From: Limimaricola sp964022235 | GTDB lineage: Bacteria > Pseudomonadota > Alphaproteobacteria > Rhodobacterales > Rhodobacteraceae | DNA: 64,000 nucleotides | Reading direction: 5' to 3' | NCBI RefSeq assembly: GCF_964022235.1 | Contig: NZ_CAXHZL010000006.1 | Location: forward strand, 158,922 to 222,921 | Part shown: piece after piece, positions 23,617 through 32,440 of the stretch | Numbering within the stretch: the stretch's first letter is position 1 | Layout: every line of letters starts with the position of its first letter | Made by a program: the position numbers and the translations under genes | Notes under the pieces: model-generated | The model's database searches: none | The model's input: the letters and a program-made list of their open reading frames with translations, nothing else | Told to the model about the DNA's origin: nothing

Positions 23617-24257
23617 GTCCTCCTCGGGACGTTGCGAGGCAAGCGCTCTCAGAACGGGGGCCCGATCTGATCGGCCCTGCCGATGGAAAACTGTGAAAAT
23701 GTCGTAATGAACTGATGGGTCTGAAAAAAATGCCAATAGGCGGGCAAAGCTTCGAACCAAACACGGCACCAAACGTGGTCAATGATTGCAAACTATACGA
23801 ATGGGCATGGCGTGCAATCTCAGGTGGTTGCGAAAAGGGGCATACTGAATCCGCAGATTGATTTGTGTACCTGACGTGCAACACTGCTGTGTCCGTGTGG
23901 GTACTGATCCGTCAGGAGAGAGCCGGTCGTCTCGAAGTCCAGCCTGCTGAATTCTCGGCATTTCTTTGCGCGATCATTGAAATGCCCTGCTCGGTTATTC
24001 CCGTTCGGCGCACCAATGATGGCATGGATTTCCGTAAGGACTTGAGACGCCGCTGCATATGAAAACCTGCCAAATCCGTCGGCGAAGCGACGATGGGGAT
24101 GTGTCAGGGATTCGGCCGCGACCTCAGCGGGGAACCGTCGAGACGCCGCATCCTCTTTTCTTGCACGGTGCGGCAGGACGCGCGGCAGCGCCCGTTGCTG
24201 GCAATCGGCGCTCTATCGAGAAGGGCCATGCCTCGGATGCGTTTCCGTAGCGAGACC
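23617..24257. other. Intergenic region upstream of the fimbrial operon
   Basis: About 640 bases with no convincing gene. It has lower GC than its surroundings near 23690-23880 and must contain the promoter of the fimbrial operon. An inverted repeat GATTGCA (23784-23790) / TGCAATC (23813-23819) with a 22-base spacer is a possible regulator site. Short open frames around 23865-24250 lack ribosome-binding sites and recognisable motifs. Confidence 0.5.
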
Positions 24258-24740
24258 TCAGTCTTGGTCGGCCCCAACTCCGGCGGCAGCCTCCAATGTC
24301 GCGATGTCGATCTTGCCCATCTGCATCATCGCTTCCGTCACGTGCTGCACGACGGCACCATCCGAATGCGCCAACAGGTCGGGCATTCTCTTGGGAATGA
24401 TTTGCCACGAGACGCCAAAGTGATCTTCGAGCCAGCCACAGCGCCCGGCCGTTCCCCCCTTGCCGATCAAGGCGGTCCAAAGGCGGTCCGTTTCCTCCTG
24501 ATCCTCGGTCAGAACGCTGATCGAAGCGGCGGGTGTCAGCTTGTGGTGGGGACCCGCCGTCAGGATTATCATCGGCGCGCCTGCGAGCGAAAACTCGACG
24601 ATCATTGGATCGTCGGGGCGACCATTGTCGCGCACCGCCTCGATGCGGCTGTTCGGCAGGAGGGAGACGTACTCCCTTGCGGCGTCAACACCGCGTTCGG
24701 CAAACCACAAGCAGGTACGCACCTTTGTTGACGTCTGCAT
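24258..24740 (-). CDS. PhnB-like VOC-family protein
   Basis: A 160-residue protein of the PhnB/3-demethylubiquinone-methyltransferase-like group in the VOC superfamily. It shows VRTCLWFAERGVDAAREYVSLLPNS at the start, EFSLAGAPMIILTAGP, and the hallmark CGWLEDHFGVSWQIIP (about 107-122). Function in this group is generally unknown despite the methyltransferase label. Start at 24740 has GGGAGCTCC upstream. It stands alone, in the same direction as but 150 bases from the response regulator gene. Confidence 0.8.
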   Translation of the reverse strand: MQTSTKVRTCLWFAERGVDAAREYVSLLPNSRIEAVRDNGRPDDPMIVEFSLAGAPMIILTAGPHHKLTPAASISVLTEDQEETDRLWTALIGKGGTAGRCGWLEDHFGVSWQIIPKRMPDLLAHSDGAVVQHVTEAMMQMGKIDIATLEAAAGVGADQD

Positions 24741-24890
24741 CGATCGGAGCTCCCTTGTGGCCTCGGGGCCGGAGCCTCGATCCGTGTCGCCCACAGGAGA
24801 ACACCGAAAGGCGCGCTTGCCAAGCGGATCCGCTATGCCTCCGCCACGAAGATCCGCGAGCCGACAAACCACGGCCTGCTGTCTGCCTGC

Positions 24891-25271
24891 TCAAGAGCTG
24901 CCTTCGCCACTCGGAAAGAGACGGCTGGCCAACGCGGCGGGCGGCGTCGGTTTTCGAAAGACTTCGAGATCGGGATAGGTGCCTTGAAGCGCATCGGGCA
25001 GCCCCACGCCGGTATGCACGATGACCGGCACGCCCGGACGCAGCACCTTCAGCACCGGCTCGATCGTGCCGTCAGGCAGATCGACATCGACGATCGCGCC
25101 GTCGGGGCGCTCGGTTTCGATCAGGCGCAGCGCCTCGGCGACGGTGGTCGCGGGCCCCAAGGCGACGCCCCCGGCCTGCTCGACGCCATAGGCGATATCG
25201 AGCGCGATGAAGGGTTCGTCCTCCACGATCAGGACCTTTGCCCCCCGCAGGATGCAATCTTGGTTCGACAT
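24891..25271 (-). CDS. Single-domain response regulator
   Basis: A 126-residue receiver domain with no output domain. The acidic pocket is VEDEP (about 17-20), the likely phosphorylation site Asp62 lies in VDVDLPDG, and the conserved Lys is in VFRKPTPP. Such proteins paired with HWE kinases often act as phosphate sinks or in partner switching. It follows the large kinase gene by 24 bases and is surely co-transcribed. Confidence 0.85.
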   Translation of the reverse strand: MSNQDCILRGAKVLIVEDEPFIALDIAYGVEQAGGVALGPATTVAEALRLIETERPDGAIVDVDLPDGTIEPVLKVLRPGVPVIVHTGVGLPDALQGTYPDLEVFRKPTPPAALASRLFPSGEGSS

Positions 25272-25295
25272 GGCGTCAATCCTCTCTCGCATGCG

Positions 25296-28200
25296 TCAAT
25301 AATGGAGCCGGTCGGCCGCCGCGGTCAGCCGGATTTCCACGCCCTCGGGATGCCAATCGAAATCGATGCTGCCACCAAGTTGGCCGGTCGCACTGAGCCG
25401 CGCGAGCTGGCTGCCGAAACCGCCCCGGCGCGGCGCCTCCACCACATGCGGGCCGCCTGTTTCCTTCCAGGTCAGGGACAGACCGGCCTCCGACCATGTC
25501 CAGTCGACCGCCACCACGCCTTTATGCGTCGACAGTGCGCCGTATTTGGCCGCGTTGGTGGCCAGCTCGTGCAGGATCAGCGCCAAGCTAGTCGTGGCCG
25601 TCGGTCCGATGTCGACATCGGGCCCGCCCTGACGCAACGCGCCCTCCCGGCCGCTGACATGCGGCTCCATGATGACATCGATGAGCTGGTCGATCCGGGT
25701 GGGGGCACCGGAATCCTGACGTGCGGTGATCGACGAGGTGATCAACTCATGCGCCCGCGCAAGCGACATCAGCCGACCGCGCAGCGCCACGGACATCTCA
25801 TTCACATCCCTCGCGTTGCGGGCCGTCATCTGGATCATCCCCGCCGTGATCGAGAACAGGTTCTTGACCCGGTGATTGAGCTCGCGCAGCAGAAGCTGGC
25901 GCGACTCTTCGGCCCGCTTGCGCTCGCTGATGTCGACGATGTTGCAGACGGCACCCTGCAATTCTCCCTGCCAGATGACCGGGCGCACCCAGTATTCGAC
26001 GGGGAAGGACGTGCCGTCGGTGCGGAAGAACACCTCGTGGTCCACATGCGCCGTGTCCCCCATGCGCGCGACACGGTAGATCGGGCAGTCCTCGTGCGCG
26101 TAATGGGTTCCGTCGGCGTGAGAGTGATGGATGACGTCATGGAGTAGCTTGCCGATGACCGCCTCTTCGCTGTCAAACCCGAGCATGCGCAGGAACGACG
26201 CGTTGCAGCGGGTGGTCCGACCTTCGGTGTCCACCGCGTAAAAACCGTCGGCCGTCGCGTCGAGCAGCAAGGCCAGATCGGCCTCGCGGCGCTTGAGATC
26301 GGTTTCGGTTCGGCGGCGCTGCTCAATGTCGATGAGAACGCCCGGGAACCGCACGGCATTGCCTTGCTCGTCCAACTCGCAATGGCCGTTCGCCTCGACC
26401 CACCGGTAGCCGCCTTCGGCATGTTTCACCCGGTATTCCGACCGGTAGTCGCCCCCCTGACGCATCGCCGCCTTGATCTGCCGTTCCACCCGATCCCGAT
26501 CATCCGGATGGACTGACTTGGCGACTTCGGACAGGCCTACCCCGGCATGGCACCGTTCGGGGTCGATATCGAACGCGCGGGCGAAACGCTCGTCGGCGGT
26601 GATGAGGTCGGTGGGAACGTGCCAGATCCAGGTGCCGATGATCGCCCCGGCGGCCAGCGCCAGCTCGATCCGCTCGCGCGCCACCTCAAGCTCGCTCTTG
26701 GTCTTGAGAAGTTCGGCCTCGGTGCGGCGGCGCACCTCGATTTCGCTTTGCGCGGCTTGGTAGAGGCGGGCGTTGTCGATGGCGATCGCAGCCTGACCGG
26801 CGATGCCCACCATGAGTTGCTCGTGATGCTCCGAGAACCGGCCCGTCTCGGCATGGCCGAAGAACAGCCCGCCGATGACCTCGCCCGACCGCGCGACGAC
26901 GGGCACCGCGAGATAGCTGCGCACGGGCAGATGGCCCTTTGGCATGCCCTTGTGCGGCGCGTTTTGGCCGTATCGGAGATCCGTCGTGATGTCGTCCGAG
27001 CGCACGATGCCACTGCCACCGAAGGTCGGGGAGAAGACCTTGGTGTTTCGGGGCATCGGAAAGTTCGAGAAGGCCGAGCGTTCCACGCCCGAGAGGGCAT
27101 AGAGCATATAGCTGTCGCCGGCCATGTCGGTGACATTGTAGAAGAAAGCCCCGAACTGGGCTCCGGTCAGCTCGACGCCTCCGTCCGTCACCATCTGGAC
27201 GACCACTTCGAGATCGAGTTCGGCCGCAACACCGGCCCCGGTTCGGTTGAGCGTTTCCAAAAGACGCTTCTGGTCGTTCAGAACCTTTTGCGAGACATAG
27301 CGCTCGAGCACGAGGGCCGTGGTTCGAGACACCAGTTCGACAAAGTTCTCGTCCCGCGCCGAGGGGAGGCCGACACGGGGGCTGTAGATCGCGAAAACGC
27401 CGAGGACGTCGCCGTTGCCGCCAATGATGGGGTTCGACCAGCACGCCCGAAGCTCATGCGGGAGCGCGAGGTCCTGGATGCCCGACCACAGCGGATCCTG
27501 CGCGATGTCGGCGACATGGACCGCCGTTCCATGGAACGCGGCTGCTCCGAAGGAGCCAGCGGCGGGGCCGATCTCGATGCCGTCCATGGCCTGTATATAG
27601 GAATCCGGCAGGCCGACCGCCGCGCCGTGATGCAGATGCCTGCGCTGGTGGTCCGTGAGCAGGATCGCGCAGGAGAGTTCCTCACCCATGAAGGATCTGA
27701 GCGCTTCGACGAGTTCCTTGAGAACCATTTCGAGCGGCTCTTCCCGAAGGGTCAGCTCGAGCATCTTGTGTTGCAATGACCGGATGCCGTCCTGCCATGC
27801 GTCGCCGCCCTGTGCCGCCTCGGTCCGCGCGATCACGGCGTCGATCTGCGTCGCCAGAAGCGTGAGAAACGCCTGGCCGTTGGCGTCGGAGGCGCCCAGA
27901 GGGTTGAGCCCGATGACCAGAACACCGTGCGGTCGCGTGTCCGCCGATCCACCAAGAGGCAGCGCCAATACCTGCCGGACGGCTGCGGGCGAATGCGCCG
28001 CGGACACGTCGGCCGTCTGATCTAGCACGACCACGCGCGAGGTGCGGGTGTCGAATGCCTCGGCCACGGGACAGCTCACCGCACCGTTAAACATCATCCG
28101 ATCCGGGGCCGTGAATTGGTGGGGAACAGAGCCCGCTGTCGCGGACAGTGACAATGCCGTGCCATTGGCGAGATAGAGAGCCGCGAAGGGGACATCGACG

Positions 28201-28793
28201 GGACCGGTCTCCAACGCGCGAGCTACGCGCGCGCAGGCGTCTCGCACATCGGTCACCTCGGTGGTCCTTAGGGTCAACTCCTTGAGCAGCGCCATCTGTC
28301 GGGCTTCGACGACGCGACGGGTCACGTCGACCGGCGCGCAGAGAACCCCCTTGGTTCTGCCATCCTCATCCCCGAGGGGTGTGAAGGCGATGGAATGGTA
28401 GGTTTCCTGCATGCGCCCATCGCGCATCTGCGGCAGAAAGCAATCCTCGACCGAGAAGGCTTCGCCACTTTGCATGATCCGGGCGAGCAGCGGCTCGATG
28501 CTGGTCCATGCCTGGCCAAGACCCTGAGGCGCAGGTTGTCCGAAAGCCTGCGGATGCTGCTCCCCGATGAAGTTTCGGGAGGCATCGTTGTAGAGCAGCA
28601 CCGGATCCGCGCCCCAGAAGAGCCACATCGGCTGAGACGAGGCGAGCATGACCCGCACGGCATTTCGCAGCTCCTGCGTCCAGCCCGACGGCGACCCGAG
28701 GGGGCCGGACTGCCAGGCATGCGACCGGATCAGCTCGCCGAGTTCTTCGCCCTTGTGCAGGAGTTCGGAACTCACGCATTCACCTGATGGCAT
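25296..28793 (-). CDS. Large PAS/GAF-sensor HWE-family histidine kinase
   Basis: About 1165 residues, with no membrane segments and so a cytosolic sensor. Domains in order: a PAS-like region (about 25-150), three GAF domains (about 165-340, 355-510, 530-700), two PAS domains (about 715-840 and 845-965), and the HWE kinase core. The phospho-accepting His is near 974 (LLLRELNHRVKN). The N-box HELATNAAKYGAL lies about 1075-1087 and the WKE signature about 1109-1111. The ATG at 28793 was chosen because the domain begins there; the frame stays open 330 bases further without protein-like features. GAF/PAS stacks suggest light, redox or small-molecule sensing, but no chromophore cysteine could be assigned. 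Confidence 0.88.
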   Translation of the reverse strand: MPSGECVSSELLHKGEELGELIRSHAWQSGPLGSPSGWTQELRNAVRVMLASSQPMWLFWGADPVLLYNDASRNFIGEQHPQAFGQPAPQGLGQAWTSIEPLLARIMQSGEAFSVEDCFLPQMRDGRMQETYHSIAFTPLGDEDGRTKGVLCAPVDVTRRVVEARQMALLKELTLRTTEVTDVRDACARVARALETGPVDVPFAALYLANGTALSLSATAGSVPHQFTAPDRMMFNGAVSCPVAEAFDTRTSRVVVLDQTADVSAAHSPAAVRQVLALPLGGSADTRPHGVLVIGLNPLGASDANGQAFLTLLATQIDAVIARTEAAQGGDAWQDGIRSLQHKMLELTLREEPLEMVLKELVEALRSFMGEELSCAILLTDHQRRHLHHGAAVGLPDSYIQAMDGIEIGPAAGSFGAAAFHGTAVHVADIAQDPLWSGIQDLALPHELRACWSNPIIGGNGDVLGVFAIYSPRVGLPSARDENFVELVSRTTALVLERYVSQKVLNDQKRLLETLNRTGAGVAAELDLEVVVQMVTDGGVELTGAQFGAFFYNVTDMAGDSYMLYALSGVERSAFSNFPMPRNTKVFSPTFGGSGIVRSDDITTDLRYGQNAPHKGMPKGHLPVRSYLAVPVVARSGEVIGGLFFGHAETGRFSEHHEQLMVGIAGQAAIAIDNARLYQAAQSEIEVRRRTEAELLKTKSELEVARERIELALAAGAIIGTWIWHVPTDLITADERFARAFDIDPERCHAGVGLSEVAKSVHPDDRDRVERQIKAAMRQGGDYRSEYRVKHAEGGYRWVEANGHCELDEQGNAVRFPGVLIDIEQRRRTETDLKRREADLALLLDATADGFYAVDTEGRTTRCNASFLRMLGFDSEEAVIGKLLHDVIHHSHADGTHYAHEDCPIYRVARMGDTAHVDHEVFFRTDGTSFPVEYWVRPVIWQGELQGAVCNIVDISERKRAEESRQLLLRELNHRVKNLFSITAGMIQMTARNARDVNEMSVALRGRLMSLARAHELITSSITARQDSGAPTRIDQLIDVIMEPHVSGREGALRQGGPDVDIGPTATTSLALILHELATNAAKYGALSTHKGVVAVDWTWSEAGLSLTWKETGGPHVVEAPRRGGFGSQLARLSATGQLGGSIDFDWHPEGVEIRLTAAADRLHY

Positions 28794-28815
28794 CGCCGTT
28801 CGCTCCGTTGGCTTC

Positions 28816-28842
28816 GCTCTGCATGTGCAGCATATGCAGAGC
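28816..28842. promoter_or_regulatory. Inverted repeat GCTCTGCAT-N9-ATGCAGAGC before kinase gene
   Basis: A perfect 9-bp dyad 23 bases upstream of the kinase start. The spacer itself contains GTGCAGCAT, adding partial internal symmetry. It may be an operator or a leader hairpin close to the ribosome-binding site. Confidence 0.5.
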
Positions 28843-29153
28843 CACTGACAGCTTTCTTGCCACCTGTCGATGGCAGCAAGGATGTATGTCGCGCGGTCAG
28901 CCAATGGTCGCTGCCCAACTTTGGAAAGCGGCGTTCGAGAGACAAGATCGGTCGCGTATTGCCGCGTGTAAACGGGTCGAGGCGCGTGCCGAACAGGCCA
29001 CAGGACTTCAGGCCGAGCAGCCAAGTGGCGAGTGTCTGCAGGGATGATCGAAGTGCTTTGGACAAAGTGACCTGCCGTTCCCTGCCATGATAAGCTGATC
29101 ATGTTCCGGCAATGCTTTGGCATTCGCGATCAAACGGCGCGGCATCTCCAGCC
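28843..29153. other. Intergenic region between kinase and merR genes
   Basis: About 310 bases without a convincing gene; it should hold the kinase promoter on the minus strand and the end of merR. Short frames are present but lack motifs and ribosome-binding sites. No clear terminator was seen. Confidence 0.4.
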
Positions 29154-29585
29154 CTACGAGACGGTGCCTTGGTCGGAGAGGACATCGAGAAGCGGGCAGC
29201 CGGCGGCTTCACCCCCGCCGCAGCGCGACACGGTGTCGGTCAGAACCGCCTCGATGTTCTGCAGGTCGCGGATCTTACAGCGCACCACCTCGAGGTGATG
29301 ACGCCCGATCCTTTCGACATCAGCGCAACTATGATGCCCGCGTTCGACCAGAGACAGCAGACCACGGATCTCCACCATGCTGAAGCCAAGCTCCCGCGCG
29401 CGCATGACGAAGCTCAGCCGCTCGACATGGCCCTGCCTATAGCGGCGGTGCCCCGCCGCACTCCGAGGCGGGTCGGGCATCAGCCCGACGCTTTCGTAAT
29501 AGCGGATGGTCTCGAGGTTGCAGCCGGTCTTTCGGGCCAGATCCGAACGCCGCAGCCCGCTCGCGCCAGCGTGATCGCGCTCCAT
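29154..29585 (-). CDS. merR: Mercury-responsive regulator MerR
   Basis: A 143-residue MerR-family regulator. The winged helix-turn-helix (about 10-80) includes ARKTGCNLETIRYYESVGLMP. The three mercury-binding cysteines are seen in HHSCADVE, in VSRCGGG and in AAGCPLL, the typical Hg(II) pattern. Binding of Hg(II) twists the promoter DNA and activates the divergent merTPFA operon. Start at 29585 has AAGGAG upstream; the longer frame would cover the operator. Confidence 0.93.
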   Translation of the reverse strand: MERDHAGASGLRRSDLARKTGCNLETIRYYESVGLMPDPPRSAAGHRRYRQGHVERLSFVMRARELGFSMVEIRGLLSLVERGHHSCADVERIGRHHLEVVRCKIRDLQNIEAVLTDTVSRCGGGEAAGCPLLDVLSDQGTVS

Positions 29586-29596
29586 GCAGAAACTCC

Positions 29597-29627
29597 TTGA
29601 TCCTGTAGTTGCTACAGACCCTACCTT
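29597..29627 (+). promoter_or_regulatory. MerR-controlled merT promoter with operator dyad
   Basis: A -35-like TTGATC (29597-29602) and -10-like TACCTT (29622-29627) are 19 bases apart, the overlong spacer typical of MerR promoters. The operator CTGTAG-N3-CTACAG (29603-29617) lies between them. It sits in the 73-base gap between merR and merT. Confidence 0.8.
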
Positions 29628-29658
29628 GCCTGTCATCGAGCGGCAATGAGGACCGGGG

Positions 29659-30057
29659 ATGACCGAAATCGACATTCAGCAGACCGAAGAGGTGCCTGCA
29701 TCCACGGCAAGGGGTGGCTGGCTTGCCACTGGGGCCGGGGTGCTCGGGGCCATGGCAATGACCTCGTGCTGTATCCTGCCACTGGTGCTCGTGAGCCTCG
29801 GCGTCACCGGCGTCTTCATCGGCCAGCTCACGGCGCTCTACGCCTACAAATGGCTCACCTTCGGCCTCGCCGCCGGGGCGCTCGGCTATGGCTTTTGGGC
29901 CGCGTATCGTCCGGTGGCCGAGAAGGACTGCGCAAGCGGCGCCTGTGCGCGTCCTGTCGAGCGTGGCGTGATGCGCAGCCTGCTCTGGAGCGCATTGGCC
30001 GTCGTTCTGCTGGCGCTGGCCTTTCCGGCGCTGGCCCCGCTGATCCTGACATTCTGA
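29659..30057 (+). CDS. merT: Mercuric transport protein MerT
   Basis: A 132-residue inner-membrane protein with three hydrophobic segments. The vicinal cysteines TSCCILP (about 36-37) in the first segment accept Hg(II) from MerP, and a second pair, CASGAC (about 92-97), lies in the cytoplasmic loop. It passes Hg(II) to MerA. GGGG precedes the ATG. It is the first gene of the operon. Confidence 0.93.
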   Translation: MTEIDIQQTEEVPASTARGGWLATGAGVLGAMAMTSCCILPLVLVSLGVTGVFIGQLTALYAYKWLTFGLAAGALGYGFWAAYRPVAEKDCASGACARPVERGVMRSLLWSALAVVLLALAFPALAPLILTF

Positions 30058-30074
30058 CAAGGAGCTCCGACATT

Positions 30075-30371
30075 ATGAGATCACTCATTTCTGCTGCTGC
30101 CCTGATCCTCTCGGCGGGCGGTGCGCTGGCCGAAGAGGCCACCATGAAGCTCGACGTCACCGGCCTGACCTGCCCGTCGTGCAGCTACATCGTCGCCACC
30201 GCTCTGAAGCGCGTTGATACGGTTGGGATCGTCGCCTTCACCGAAGGCACGTCCGACGACGGCACCTACCTGCTGCGCTACGACGATGCCGCGACCGATC
30301 CCGATGAAATCATCTCGGCGGTGACCGGTGTCGGCTATGGCGCGGCGTTGTCACCGGAGACCGGCTCGTGA
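30075..30371 (+). CDS. merP: Periplasmic mercury-binding protein MerP
   Basis: A 98-residue protein with a signal peptide (about 1-19) and a heavy-metal-associated domain. The Hg-binding motif is GLTCPSCSY (about 30-38; Leu replaces the usual Met). It scavenges Hg(II) in the periplasm for MerT or MerF. AAGGAGC lies upstream of the ATG, and its stop overlaps the GTG start of merF by 4 bases. Confidence 0.9.
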   Translation: MRSLISAAALILSAGGALAEEATMKLDVTGLTCPSCSYIVATALKRVDTVGIVAFTEGTSDDGTYLLRYDDAATDPDEIISAVTGVGYGAALSPETGS

Positions 30372-30604
30372 GTGCGCCGCAAGACGATCCCCAGACGCGT
30401 CCCGACAGATCGGGTCTTCTAAAATTTGGCCTGATCGGCACGGTGATCGTGGCGCTGTGCTGCTTCACGCCGCTGCTGGTGGTGCTGCTTGGCGTGGTCG
30501 GATTGTCGGCCATGCTCGGCTGGATTGACTACGTGCTGTTTCCGGCGCTGGCCGTGTTCATCGGCATCACACTCTACGCGCTCTGGCGTCGTCGTCGGAG
30601 CTGA
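30368..30604 (+). CDS. merF: Mercury transport protein MerF
   Basis: A 78-residue protein with two transmembrane helices and the vicinal cysteines ALCCFTPLLV (about 31-32), the MerF signature. It begins with GTG overlapping the merP stop, implying coupled translation. It is a second Hg(II) importer beside MerT; having both is a known but not universal arrangement. Confidence 0.85.
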   Translation: MSAPQDDPQTRPDRSGLLKFGLIGTVIVALCCFTPLLVVLLGVVGLSAMLGWIDYVLFPALAVFIGITLYALWRRRRS

Positions 30605-30614
30605 AAGGATCATC

Positions 30615-32030
30615 ATGAAAGACTGCTGCACGCCAAAGGGCGAACCCTATGACCTCGCCGTTATTGGCGCCGGATCCGCCGGATTCTCCGCCGCCATCAC
30701 CGCCGCCGAGGCCGGTGCGCGTGTCGCGTTGATCGGTGCGGGCACGATCGGCGGCACCTGCGTCAATGTCGGATGCGTCCCGTCCAAGGCGCTGATCCGC
30801 GCCGTCGAAAGTCTTCACCACGCCCGCGCCACCAGCCGCTTTGATGGCCTCGAGGCGGAATCTCGCATCACCGATTGGGCCGCCACGGTGGCGCAGAAGC
30901 AGGCGCTGGTCGAAGAGTTGCGCGGGGCCAAATATGCCGACGTGCTGAGCCGTCACGAGACGATCGACTATATCGAGGGTCGCGCCCGTTTCGACGCCGA
31001 TGGTCAGCTCACCGTCGACGGAGACCTCTTTCCTGCGGCAAAGGCCATCATCGCCACGGGCGCGCGGCCACATGTGCCGCGGATTCCGGGCATCGAAGCG
31101 GTCGACGCGCTCGACAGTACCGAGGCGCTCGAGATGACCGCACTTCCGGCATCGATGCTGGTACTGGGCGCGGGCTACATCGGTGTCGAGCTGGCGCAGA
31201 TCTTCGCCCGCGCCGGGGTCGCGGTGACGCTGTTGAGCCGCCGTGGCGTGCTGCCCGAAGCCGAGCCGGAGGTGTCGAAGGCCTTGGAGGGGTATCTCGC
31301 GGACGAAGGCGTCCGTCTGGTGCGGGTCGAGAGCTATGAAAGCGTTTCGCAGGACGCGGATGGCGTGCAGCTGCGCGTGACCGGGGCGGACACGCTGCGC
31401 GCCGAGCGGTTGCTCGTGGCGACGGGACGGGTGCCCAACAGCGACGGGCTCAACCTCGCCGCCGCCGGGATCGCCACCGATGCGCGTGGTGGTATCACGG
31501 TCGACGCGCAGATGCGGACCAGCAATCCACAGGTCTGGGCCGCGGGCGACGTCACCGGGCGCGACCAGTTCGTCTACATGGCCGCCTATGGCGCCAAGCT
31601 TGCTGCGCGCAACGCGCTGGCCGGCGAGGCGCGGCTCTACGACAACAGCCTGATGCCATGGGTCGTGTTTTCCGACCCGCAGGTGGCGGGCGTCGGGCTC
31701 AGTGAGGCGCAGGCGCAGGCTGCCGGGCACAAGATCGTCACATCCGTGCTGCCCCTCGACGCCGTGCCACGCGCGCTGGCCGCGCGCGATACGCGCGGGC
31801 TGATCAAGCTGGTGGCCGAAGCCGGGACCAAGCGCCTGCTGGGCGCCCAGATCCTCGCACCCGAAGGGGCCGACAGCATCCAGACCGTGGCAATGGCGCT
31901 AAGGGCGGGGCTGACCTACGAGGAGCTGGGTGACACCATCATGCCCTACCTCACCACCGTGGAAGGGCTGAAGCTTGCGGCCCAGACCTTCGAGAAGGAC
32001 GTCGCGTCCCTCTCATGCTGTGCAGGGTGA
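30615..32030 (+). CDS. merA: Mercuric reductase MerA
   Basis: A 471-residue FAD disulfide oxidoreductase reducing Hg(II) to volatile Hg(0) with NADPH in the cytoplasm. It has the FAD motif VIGAGSAGFSAA (about 17-28), redox pair GTCVNVGC (Cys49, Cys54), NADPH motif LGAGYIGVE, and the C-terminal vicinal cysteines SCCAG. It lacks the N-terminal metal-binding (NmerA) domain of longer forms and opens with a short MKDCCTPKG that keeps a Cys pair. AAAGGATC lies before the ATG; merF ends 10 bases upstream. Confidence 0.94.
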   Translation: MKDCCTPKGEPYDLAVIGAGSAGFSAAITAAEAGARVALIGAGTIGGTCVNVGCVPSKALIRAVESLHHARATSRFDGLEAESRITDWAATVAQKQALVEELRGAKYADVLSRHETIDYIEGRARFDADGQLTVDGDLFPAAKAIIATGARPHVPRIPGIEAVDALDSTEALEMTALPASMLVLGAGYIGVELAQIFARAGVAVTLLSRRGVLPEAEPEVSKALEGYLADEGVRLVRVESYESVSQDADGVQLRVTGADTLRAERLLVATGRVPNSDGLNLAAAGIATDARGGITVDAQMRTSNPQVWAAGDVTGRDQFVYMAAYGAKLAARNALAGEARLYDNSLMPWVVFSDPQVAGVGLSEAQAQAAGHKIVTSVLPLDAVPRALAARDTRGLIKLVAEAGTKRLLGAQILAPEGADSIQTVAMALRAGLTYEELGDTIMPYLTTVEGLKLAAQTFEKDVASLSCCAG

Positions 32031-32034
32031 GGTC

Positions 32035-32397
32035 ATGACCGACAAATCGACGAACGATCTCTTGGGGACCCTACGCAACAGCGTACTGGCGTGGTGGCTG
32101 CCGCTCGGGGCGATGTTGCTGGCGATCCCACTGCCCGATGGCGTCAAGACAGCCATCTGGGTGGTGGCGCTGGCCTGGATGGGCGGGGCCTGCGTGGTCA
32201 ACGCACGCCGCTGCGGCCGGGTGCATTGCCGCTACACCGGCCCGTTCCTGCTGGCAATGATCCTGCCGGTGCTGGGCCACGGGACCGGGCTGGTGCCGCT
32301 GGGCGAAAGCGGCTGGCTCTGGCTCGGGCTGGCGGCAGGAGGCGGCATGGCCGCGATCTGGTGGGGCAGTGAACGATTGCTGGGCCGCTATCGTTGA
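32035..32397 (+). CDS. Small membrane protein of the mer operon, unknown role
   Basis: A 120-residue protein with about four hydrophobic segments. A polar loop VVNARRCGRVHCRYTGP (about 53-69) carries two cysteines and a histidine that could bind a soft metal. Its GTGAGGTC ribosome-binding site overlaps the merA end, 4 bases away, so it belongs to the operon. It does not resemble MerC, MerE, MerF or MerT: the cysteines are not vicinal and not in a helix. Similar small proteins accompany mer genes in related bacteria, to my recollection, but no function is assigned. Confidence 0.75.
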   Translation: MTDKSTNDLLGTLRNSVLAWWLPLGAMLLAIPLPDGVKTAIWVVALAWMGGACVVNARRCGRVHCRYTGPFLLAMILPVLGHGTGLVPLGESGWLWLGLAAGGGMAAIWWGSERLLGRYR

Positions 32398-32440
32398 CCT
32401 CCGCTGACACCCAACGACAATCGAGACACAAGGACGCGAC

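Noticed and set aside
22661..23884. Long 407-codon frame for the chaperone reaching 23884
   Set aside because: The upstream part is antisense-like reading of the pilin gene in another frame; the signal peptide and ribosome-binding site mark the start at 23104.
24258..24740. 3-demethylubiquinone-9 3-methyltransferase
   Set aside because: It is a VOC-fold PhnB-like protein without an S-adenosylmethionine-binding motif.
28794..29123. 110-residue N-terminal extension of the histidine kinase
   Set aside because: Cys/Trp-rich, non-conserved looking sequence crossing a clear palindrome; the sensor region begins at 28793.
32035..32397. Naming this protein MerC, MerE or MerD
   Set aside because: MerD is a MerR-like soluble protein; MerC and MerE have cysteine pairs in membrane helices. 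Neither pattern fits.
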